From assembly GCA_017860255.1 (NCBI GenBank), contig JAFNAR010000023.1:1-42558 (forward strand): a stretch of DNA of 42,558 nucleotides, read 5' to 3'. Source of the stretch: Bacteroidota bacterium. GTDB taxonomy: Bacteria; Bacteroidota; Bacteroidia; Bacteroidales; P3. Position 1 is the stretch's first letter; the number at the start of each line of letters is the position of its first letter. Positions 36,363-42,558 of the stretch are shown piece by piece. A model generated the notes under the pieces. It did no database searches. It worked only from the letters and a program-made list of their open reading frames with translations, and had not been told where the DNA came from. The position numbers and the translations under genes were made by a program.

Positions 36363-37538
36363 TTATTCTTTTCCTGCAACTTGTTTTAATATGCTTTCTA
36401 ATTGACTGCCGTAGGTTTCCCAGCGGTAGTTTTCTCTAACAAAATTATTACCATTTTGTGCTATTTGGTCAGCAAGGGAAGGGTTTTGTAATAAATTGAT
36501 GATTGAATCGGCATATTCTTTTGGAGAGGATGCAATAAGTATATTTTCATTATGAGTGGCTCCCAAAGCTTCATTAGCAAGTGGGGAACTTATACAAGGA
36601 AGGTTCATTGCCATAGCTTCAAGGAGTTTGTTTTGAAGACCAGTTCCTATTTGCATTGGTGCAACAAATATCTTACTCTTGGCATAATATTCTTTCATAT
36701 CATCAACCCAACCAGTTACTTTAATATTCTCTGAACTTAGACTTTGAACTGAAGTAGTAGGGTTAGCTCCTGCAATTACTAATTTTGCATCAGGTAGTTT
36801 CTCCCAAACCAAAGGCATAATCTCTGTGGCAAGAAATATTGCTGCAACAGAATTAGGGGCATAAGACATGCCTCCTGAAAATATTATATCAAATTCCTTA
36901 GTTTTATTGCTTTTGTAATTGAAATAGGAATCATCAACTCCATTTGAAATAACAGTAATTTCATCTTGAGAAGGGTGCTTGATTTCTTTCTTATCTGTCT
37001 CAACAATAATAGTGAGCTTATTGAAGATATCAAACATCTTGGCTTCATATTTTTGAAGTCTTTTTGCTTCAATGTTGAATAAGCATTTCAGTAGAAAGCT
37101 ACTTTTGGAAGCTCTTCGTTTCATATTGGTTGAAAGAGCATCCTGGAAGTCTAATACTTTAAGGTAATTAATATTTGAATATTTAGCTGTTCTTACAAAT
37201 TGATAATATACAACATCAGGGTTAACTTTTTCGCAGAAGGAATTGAGCTTTTTAATGTTTTTCTTGTGAGAGAAATAACCAGTTTGGAAAGGAGTGCCAT
37301 CAAACAATGATTTGGTCATCCCTAAAATGGAATCAAATTTATTAAATTGACCAATACATATTTTCTTTACGAAAGACAAGAGAATGGTTTCAGCTTTAGG
37401 GTTGATTGCTGAGTTGTTTAAACAAAACAAATATACATCATTGTTCTTAGCAAGTTCTTTAATTTGATAAAATGCTCTAAGCTTATCTCCTTTGTCTAAA
37501 GGGTAGGGAATACGTGATAAGACAACTAATATCTTCAT
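36363..37538 (-). CDS. Family-4-like glycosyltransferase
   Basis: The 391-residue protein has the GT-B fold of family 4 enzymes. The N-terminal acceptor half starts MKILVVLSRIPYPLDKGDKL. The C-terminal donor half has FSGGMSYAPNSVAA, KLVIAGANP, VTGWVDDMKEYYAKS and the signature APMQIGTGLQNKLLEAMAM, with the nucleotide-sugar Glu motif. It resembles exopolysaccharide sugar transferases. Donor and acceptor cannot be told. It is 42 bases after a related glycosyltransferase, so both likely build one polysaccharide. Confidence 0.88.
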   Translation of the reverse strand: MKILVVLSRIPYPLDKGDKLRAFYQIKELAKNNDVYLFCLNNSAINPKAETILLSFVKKICIGQFNKFDSILGMTKSLFDGTPFQTGYFSHKKNIKKLNSFCEKVNPDVVYYQFVRTAKYSNINYLKVLDFQDALSTNMKRRASKSSFLLKCLFNIEAKRLQKYEAKMFDIFNKLTIIVETDKKEIKHPSQDEITVISNGVDDSYFNYKSNKTKEFDIIFSGGMSYAPNSVAAIFLATEIMPLVWEKLPDAKLVIAGANPTTSVQSLSSENIKVTGWVDDMKEYYAKSKIFVAPMQIGTGLQNKLLEAMAMNLPCISSPLANEALGATHNENILIASSPKEYADSIINLLQNPSLADQIAQNGNNFVRENYRWETYGSQLESILKQVAGKE

Positions 37539-37580
37539 TAATGACAGCTTTTAATGATTAGTATTTGATTTGCGGTTAAT

Positions 37581-38780
37581 TTACTTAACTTCTAATTGAC
37601 CATATAAGTCAACCAATTCTCTTGCGATAGCATTAATATTATATTTTTCACTAATTAGTTTTTCAGCATTTTGAGCAATATTATGAGAAAACTCCTTGTC
37701 TGTAACACATTTATAAATACTTTCTGCAAATTCCTCTGGAGCGTTGGCAATTACAATATTTACATTATTTTCATACAAAATACCTTCTGCAGCTTGAGAA
37801 GTAGCAATTATACATTTTCTAAGCGACATCGCTTCAAGAATTTTAATTCTTATTCCACTTCCAGAAAGCAAAGGTACAATCATAATTTCTTTAGAACAAA
37901 TAAACCTTGCACTATCAGGAACTTCTCCATAAATAACAACTCCTTCTCTGTTTAAATTCAAAAGCCATTGAGGCATTGCTCTTCCAGCAAAATAAGCTTT
38001 AATATTAGGAAGCTTTTCATGAACCATATCCCAAACATTATCCAAAAACCATTCAATTGCTTGTTGGTTTGGAATCCAATTCATGGAGCCAATATGAAAT
38101 AAACTGTCCTTTTCTTCAATATCCTTGTCAATAAAGTCTGGAGTCTCAATCCCTACAGGAACATTCTTGCAAGGAACCTTACATCCATTCTCAATAAAAT
38201 AATTAGCATCAACCTTGGTAACAGGATAAACTCCATCGTAGTGATTAACCATTTCAAGTTCATACTTCTTAAGGCTATAAGCCAATTGGTTGAGGTAAAT
38301 TTTCTTTAAAGGATTCTTTGTGCTTTGAGCAGTCTTTTCCCAAATTAAATGTTCAATATTAGGAGCTCTAAGAACAATCTTTGCTTTAGAGTTTTTTCTT
38401 ATAACAGAAATATAATGAGAAAGAAAAATGCTTTCAAGTTGAATAACATCAAACTCTTCCTCTTTCAAAAGAGATGCAAGCCTTTCTTCCATTTCCTGGC
38501 AATAGAAACGCTTAACATGATAGCTTTCATTTTTTATGAAACTGCAAAGAGCAGAAAACACATTAAGTTTTAAATTAACAAATATGGTTTCAAACTGAGT
38601 CTTTTCAATATATTCTTTTGGAAGTTCTGAAATTTTAACTGGATGCTTGAAAGTGTTAAAAGCAAGAACCTTCACCTTATGTTCATTATTCAAAAGTCCC
38701 ATTGTTAAAGTATGCATTCCCATTGAACCGCCGTCAACAACAGGGAAAGGAGGCTTATAGCAAAGCTGTAAAATCTTCAT
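37581..38780 (-). CDS. Family-4-like glycosyltransferase
   Basis: The 399-residue enzyme has the same fold as the next gene: MKILQLCYKPPFPVVDGGSM at the start, HIGSMNWIPNQQAIEWFL at the donor half, then PNIKAYFAGR and PLLSGSGIRIKILEAMSL. It probably transfers a sugar from a nucleotide or lipid donor during envelope polysaccharide synthesis. Its ATG overlaps the stop of the permease gene (TAATG), so the two are translationally coupled. Confidence 0.88.
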   Translation of the reverse strand: MKILQLCYKPPFPVVDGGSMGMHTLTMGLLNNEHKVKVLAFNTFKHPVKISELPKEYIEKTQFETIFVNLKLNVFSALCSFIKNESYHVKRFYCQEMEERLASLLKEEEFDVIQLESIFLSHYISVIRKNSKAKIVLRAPNIEHLIWEKTAQSTKNPLKKIYLNQLAYSLKKYELEMVNHYDGVYPVTKVDANYFIENGCKVPCKNVPVGIETPDFIDKDIEEKDSLFHIGSMNWIPNQQAIEWFLDNVWDMVHEKLPNIKAYFAGRAMPQWLLNLNREGVVIYGEVPDSARFICSKEIMIVPLLSGSGIRIKILEAMSLRKCIIATSQAAEGILYENNVNIVIANAPEEFAESIYKCVTDKEFSHNIAQNAEKLISEKYNINAIARELVDLYGQLEVK

Positions 38781-40222
38781 TATTTATTTTCAAATTTATG
38801 TCCAGTTAAAAAATCTTTAATCTTGTTTAAAGCCTTAATCCAACTTTCAGAATTTAAAAGTGAAGAATCGGATGTGGCTTTAATGGTAAGGAAAAGGCCA
38901 ATTGGTAAGAATACCAATGTTGAACTCCACATACCTAAGAATGATGAAACAGCACCTTCAACAGAAGCTTTTTCTCCAATCATTCCTACAACATAATATA
39001 ATATAAAACTCAAAACCGAAACCACCACAGGCATTCCCAATCCACCCTTACGAATAATTGCTCCCAAAGGAGCCCCAATAAAGAATAAGATTAAGCATGC
39101 TGCTGAAAGAGTAAACTTTCTATGCAGTTCGTTTCTGTGTCTAATAATTAATTCACTGTCACCATTTCGTTTTGAGTCTAACATCTTCAAATCACTTTTA
39201 AGATAAGTTGTCCTTTGTGAAGCTTGTTCAATTACCTTTTGCTTATCTTGATTAGTAAGTAAAGAATAGTCTTTATAGAAAGAGAAGTCATACGATGAAT
39301 CCATCTTAAAAATATTGGAATCTCTAATTATTGGAGTTGTAATTTGATTTCTAATTCCTTGTACAATTGAATGATTAAAATCCAAATTTTCTTTTCTTAG
39401 TTCATTTATATTCTTGTTTAATTGAGTAATGTTAAGCATCTTGTAATGGCCTGAATATCTGTCTTCATCTGTTTCCTTAAAAGCAAAATCTGACACATCA
39501 AACCTAATCAATTGCTCCTTAAAGTTAAGTCTGATTAAAGGACGAGTGTAGAAAGATTGGTCATCAACGCTTTCATCATAAGTATATCCATCAATTAAAT
39601 TAAAAACAAGTGTATTCCCATTATCCTCTGTATACATTTGTCCTTTCTTTGCAGCAGTTACGCTAATGTTTCCCATGCTCTTGCTGTGATCATAAATCAC
39701 AACATCGCTCAAATTCTTTCCTTCCTTATCCTTTGCTCCAATACGAATAATATATTTTTCAATTTCGGCATAAAACTCATTAGGACGAATATTTACCGTA
39801 GGCTTTTTAGTATTAATCTCATACATCAATGTTCTCATTTTCTTTTCTGCAATAGGCATAAAGTTATTTGAGAAAAAGAATGCAAAAACAGATAGTAAAG
39901 AAACGACAGCAATCATTGGTCTGAGAATTCTCCAAAGAGAAATCCCAGCAGACTTCATGGCCACCAATTCGTAGCGTTCTCCAAAATTACCAAGTGTCAT
40001 TATGGAAGCTAACAAAATTGCTAAAGGCAAGGCCATTGGAACCAAGGTAACCAATATATACCAAAACAATTGAAGTATAACAAGGGCGTCTAAGCCTTTA
40101 CCAATCATCTTTTCTAAAATCTTCCAGATGAATTGTAAAAGCAGAACAAATTCCGATATGGAAAATGTAAGTAAAAGGGGACCTAAAAATGATTTTATTA
40201 TAAGTATATCAAGTTTCTTCAC
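38780..40222 (-). CDS. LptF/LptG family lipopolysaccharide export permease
   Basis: The 480-residue inner-membrane protein belongs to the YjgP/YjgQ family. Three N-terminal helices (about 10-35, 50-80, 95-120, with the ELVAMKSAGISLWRILRPM coupling segment) are followed by a periplasmic beta-jellyroll part (about 130-370) and three C-terminal helices (about 378-465). Such permeases pair with LptB2 to extract lipopolysaccharide. LptF and LptG cannot be separated by sequence alone. It is longer than E. coli LptF/LptG (about 360) because of the periplasmic part. It heads an operon with two glycosyltransferases. Confidence 0.9.
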   Translation of the reverse strand: MKKLDILIIKSFLGPLLLTFSISEFVLLLQFIWKILEKMIGKGLDALVILQLFWYILVTLVPMALPLAILLASIMTLGNFGERYELVAMKSAGISLWRILRPMIAVVSLLSVFAFFFSNNFMPIAEKKMRTLMYEINTKKPTVNIRPNEFYAEIEKYIIRIGAKDKEGKNLSDVVIYDHSKSMGNISVTAAKKGQMYTEDNGNTLVFNLIDGYTYDESVDDQSFYTRPLIRLNFKEQLIRFDVSDFAFKETDEDRYSGHYKMLNITQLNKNINELRKENLDFNHSIVQGIRNQITTPIIRDSNIFKMDSSYDFSFYKDYSLLTNQDKQKVIEQASQRTTYLKSDLKMLDSKRNGDSELIIRHRNELHRKFTLSAACLILFFIGAPLGAIIRKGGLGMPVVVSVLSFILYYVVGMIGEKASVEGAVSSFLGMWSSTLVFLPIGLFLTIKATSDSSLLNSESWIKALNKIKDFLTGHKFENK

Positions 40223-40246
40223 AACAAAACTTTACAATTAAAGCAA

Positions 40247-40254
40247 CAAAAATA
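40247..40254 (-). promoter_or_regulatory. -7 box for the lptF/G-glycosyltransferase operon
   Basis: TATTTTTG on the minus strand matches TAnnTTTG, about 25 bases before the permease start. No clear -33 box was seen. Confidence 0.4.
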
Positions 40255-40276
40255 CAAAGATTTAATCTTTTATTAG

Positions 40277-40284
40277 TAATTTTG
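40277..40284 (+). promoter_or_regulatory. -7 box for the dipeptidyl peptidase III gene
   Basis: TAATTTTG matches TAnnTTTG, 33 bases before the start. It is back to back with the minus-strand box at 40247 in a 94-base divergent spacer. Confidence 0.45.
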
Positions 40285-40316
40285 CTTCCAAATAAAACAA
40301 ATTAATTAAATACAAT

Positions 40317-42374
40317 ATGAAAAAGTTGATTATGATTTCAGCCCTTTTATCATGTTTACTTGTAATGCCTGAGGGAATTAAGGCACAGAACAAAACTAAA
40401 GACAAAGAACAATTTAAGTATGTAATTGATGAATTCGCTGATATTAAAGTTATGCGTTACCAAGTTCCATCATGGGACAACCTAAGTTTGAAGCAACAAG
40501 AATATCTTTACTATCTATCTCAAGCAGCAAACAGTGGAAGAGATATATTGTGGGATCAAAACTATAAATACAATTTAACTGTAAGAAGAACTTTAGAAAA
40601 CATTCTTTCTTCTTATAATGGAAAACGTCAAGGAAAAGAATGGGAAGATTTTTTGGTTTATGCTAAAAGAGTATTCTTCTCTAATGGTATTCATCATCAC
40701 TATGCTGAAGACAAAATTATGCCTACTTTCTCCAAAAACTATTTCTCAACTCTTTTGAAACAATCAAGTCAAAAGAATTTCCCAACAAATAAAGGAGAAA
40801 AAGTTGATGCTTTCTTTACAAGAGTAACTGATATTATATTCAATAAAAACATTGCTCCTTATAGAAAAGAAACTGATAAATCAAAAGATATTATTGCATC
40901 TTCAGCTGTTAATTTCTACGAAGGAGTAACTCGCAAAGAAGTTGAAGATTTTTACAAACAAAAACAAAGTCCAGATAGTGAACGTCCTCTTTCTTTTGGT
41001 TTAAACTCTAAAGTTGTAAAAGAAAATAATAAAGTTGTTGAGAAAGTGTATAAACTTGACGGATTATATTCTAATGCTATTAAAGAAATAATCTATTGGC
41101 TTGAAAAAGCAAATAAAGTTGCAGAAAATGATGCTCAAAGAGAATATACAAATCTATTAATTAAATACTACCAAACTGGAGATTTGAAAATTTGGGATAA
41201 TTACAATGTTAAATGGGTTTCTGATATTCAATCACAATGCGATTATGTAAATGGATTTATTGAAGATTATGGTGATCCATTGGGAATGAAAGCAACATGG
41301 GAATCTGTTGTAAACTTCAAAGACTTGGAAGCAACCAAAAGAACAGAAGTTATAAGTGCAAATGCTCAGTGGTTTGAAAATAATTCACCTGTTGCTCCTC
41401 AATACAAAAAGAAAGAAGTTAAGGGAGTAAGTGCAAAAGTAATTAATGCTGTTATGCTTGGAGGTGATTGTTTTCCAACTCCACCAATTGGAATTAACCT
41501 TCCAAATGCTGATTGGATTAGAAAAGAATTTGGAAGCAAATCAGTAACAATTGCTAATTTAACTTCAGCTTATGATTTAGCTGCACTTGAATCTCCAAAA
41601 GGAGCATTACAAGAATTTGCTGCAAGTGAAGAAGAAATTGAAAAGGCAAAGAAATATGGTTCAATGGCAGGTGATTTACACACTGACTTACACGAATGTT
41701 TAGGACATGGTTCAGGTCAACTTCTTCCTGGCACTTCAGCAGGTGCATTGGCTGACTATTCTTCTTCATTGGAAGAAGCAAGAGCTGATTTATTTGCTCT
41801 TTATTATATGATGGATCCATATTTAATTGAAATTGGACTAATTCCTGACCTTGCTGTTGGAGAAGCTGAATATGACAGTTATCTTCGTAATGGACTTCTT
41901 TCTCAATATGCAAGAATTGAATTTGGTAAAACAGTAACCCAAGCACATATGCAAGCTCGCAAACTAATATCTACTTATACTTTTGAACAAGGTGAAAAGA
42001 TTGGAGCTGTGGTTAGGTTTGAAAAAGACAATAAAACTTATTTTCAAATAAAAGATCATAATGCTGTTAGAAAAATATTTGGAGAATTGCTTGCAATGAT
42101 TCAAGATATTAAATCTACTGGTAATTATGAAGGAGGAAAGAATTTAATTGAAAAATACGCTGTTAATATCGACCCAGTATTACACCAAGAAGTTATTGAC
42201 CGTTACAAGAAATTAAATATTAAACCTTATGGAGGTTTTGTAAATCCTGAAATAACTCCAATTGCTGACAAAGATGGTAAATATATTAAGTTTGAAATTT
42301 CCTACCCAACAGACTTCCTAAAACAACATCTTCAATATGGTAAGAAATACTCTTTCTTACCAACAATGAATTAG
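40317..42374 (+). CDS. Secreted dipeptidyl peptidase III (M49)
   Basis: The 685-residue zinc exopeptidase removes dipeptides from peptide N-termini. It has a signal peptide (about 1-23) and so probably acts in the periplasm. The M49 motifs are HECLGH (459-464, zinc ligands His459 and His464, catalytic Glu460) and EEARAD (486-491, zinc ligand Glu487). The Cys in HECLGH is also seen in the characterised Bacteroides thetaiotaomicron enzyme, while most family members have HELLGH. The length and the C-terminal GGFVNPEITP segment fit the family. It is sometimes mis-annotated as dihydrofolate reductase. Confidence 0.93.
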   Translation: MKKLIMISALLSCLLVMPEGIKAQNKTKDKEQFKYVIDEFADIKVMRYQVPSWDNLSLKQQEYLYYLSQAANSGRDILWDQNYKYNLTVRRTLENILSSYNGKRQGKEWEDFLVYAKRVFFSNGIHHHYAEDKIMPTFSKNYFSTLLKQSSQKNFPTNKGEKVDAFFTRVTDIIFNKNIAPYRKETDKSKDIIASSAVNFYEGVTRKEVEDFYKQKQSPDSERPLSFGLNSKVVKENNKVVEKVYKLDGLYSNAIKEIIYWLEKANKVAENDAQREYTNLLIKYYQTGDLKIWDNYNVKWVSDIQSQCDYVNGFIEDYGDPLGMKATWESVVNFKDLEATKRTEVISANAQWFENNSPVAPQYKKKEVKGVSAKVINAVMLGGDCFPTPPIGINLPNADWIRKEFGSKSVTIANLTSAYDLAALESPKGALQEFAASEEEIEKAKKYGSMAGDLHTDLHECLGHGSGQLLPGTSAGALADYSSSLEEARADLFALYYMMDPYLIEIGLIPDLAVGEAEYDSYLRNGLLSQYARIEFGKTVTQAHMQARKLISTYTFEQGEKIGAVVRFEKDNKTYFQIKDHNAVRKIFGELLAMIQDIKSTGNYEGGKNLIEKYAVNIDPVLHQEVIDRYKKLNIKPYGGFVNPEITPIADKDGKYIKFEISYPTDFLKQHLQYGKKYSFLPTMN

Positions 42375-42398
42375 AATTCTGAAAACATAAATCCTTAG

Positions 42399-42435
42399 GG
42401 CCTAAGATTCAAATAAAGTTTCTTAGGCCTTTTTT
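42399..42435 (+). terminator. Terminator after the dipeptidyl peptidase gene
   Basis: GGCCTAAGA (42399-42407) pairs with TCTTAGGCC (42421-42429) over 9 bp and is followed by six T. The insertion sequence begins 31 bases further on. Confidence 0.85.
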
Positions 42436-42465
42436 ATGGCTTATCTAATTTCAACTTACGTGACT

Positions 42466-42558
42466 TGTCCTGAAAAAAGTTGACACAAAAACCCAAATCA
42501 ACATGGACAAAAATTTAAGAAAAGAACCCATTACCGATGCATTTCGCTACAAAGTAGT
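42466..42558 (+). mobile_element. Left end of an insertion sequence (runs off the window)
   Basis: TGTCCTGAAAAAAGTTGACA looks like the terminal inverted repeat of an IS3-type element, starting with TG, and a reading frame begins 37 bases inside. The same 15 bases recur at 27820. The family is inferred, because neither the transposase body nor the other end is visible. Confidence 0.6.
42503..42558 (+). CDS. Start of a putative transposase gene (partial)
   Basis: An ATG at 42503 opens a frame of 18 codons to the window edge (MDKNLRKEPITDAFRYKV). The position just inside a terminal-repeat-like sequence suggests the first transposase gene (OrfA, helix-turn-helix) of an insertion sequence. Only the N-terminus is visible, so the call rests mainly on position. 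Confidence 0.5.
   Translation, partial: MDKNLRKEPITDAFRYKV

Overview
The window is a low-GC chromosomal segment from an anaerobic member of the Bacteroidota, most likely order Bacteroidales. The evidence is the close likeness of RpoB/RpoC to Bacteroides proteins, a DUF3467 gene directly after rpoC, a type III glutamine synthetase, an M49 dipeptidyl peptidase III with a HECLGH zinc motif, several Bacteroidota-type promoters (TTTG, about 19-21 bases, TAnnTTTG), and an almost complete lack of Shine-Dalgarno sequences. A bifurcating-type [FeFe] hydrogenase operon points to fermentative, hydrogen-handling metabolism.

Layout. 1-142: tail of an unidentified gene, then about 600 bases of non-coding, repeat-rich DNA. 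743-3406: a large membrane histidine kinase ending in a degenerate receiver; its end overlaps a convergent MATE exporter. 3395-10891 (minus strand): a tight eight-gene cluster, in transcription order rsfS, ftsH, LUD-domain gene, cdsA, psd, RluA-family pseudouridine synthase, mtgA, MATE exporter. It covers ribosome silencing, membrane proteolysis, phospholipid synthesis and peptidoglycan synthesis. A birA-type biotin ligase is divergent from it.

12127-25595: the translation/transcription super-operon: tRNA-Thr(TGT), tRNA-Tyr(GTA), tRNA-Gly(TCC), tRNA-Thr(GGT), tuf, tRNA-Trp(CCA), secE, nusG, rplK, rplA, rplJ, rplL, rpoB, rpoC, DUF3467, closed by a strong terminator. Hairpins lie between tRNA-Gly and tRNA-Thr, after tuf, between secE and nusG, and between rplL and rpoB.

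25660-27925: an AT-rich accessory island with two unrecognised small secreted proteins. They are bracketed by a 55-57 base direct repeat, and each has the same short motif just after its stop. It ends with what looks like a fossil insertion-sequence end upstream of glnN. 27926-30115: type III glutamine synthetase. 30333-34849: hydrogenase operon (small [2Fe-2S] protein, NuoF-like HydB, [FeFe] HydA, NuoE-like HydC), whose first two genes have Shine-Dalgarno sequences unlike the rest of the window. 35251-35937: an unknown, probably surface-exposed lipoprotein. 35974-40222 (minus strand): lptF/lptG-type permease, two family-4-like glycosyltransferases and a DUF1801 protein, suggesting envelope polysaccharide or lipopolysaccharide work. 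40317-42374: secreted dipeptidyl peptidase III. The last about 90 bases are the left end of an insertion sequence running off the window.

No CRISPR array, rRNA, phage or obvious defence system was seen. The most unusual parts are the repeat-bracketed island, the hydrogenase operon with foreign-looking initiation signals, the pseudo-receiver kinase and the structured spacers of the RNA polymerase operon.
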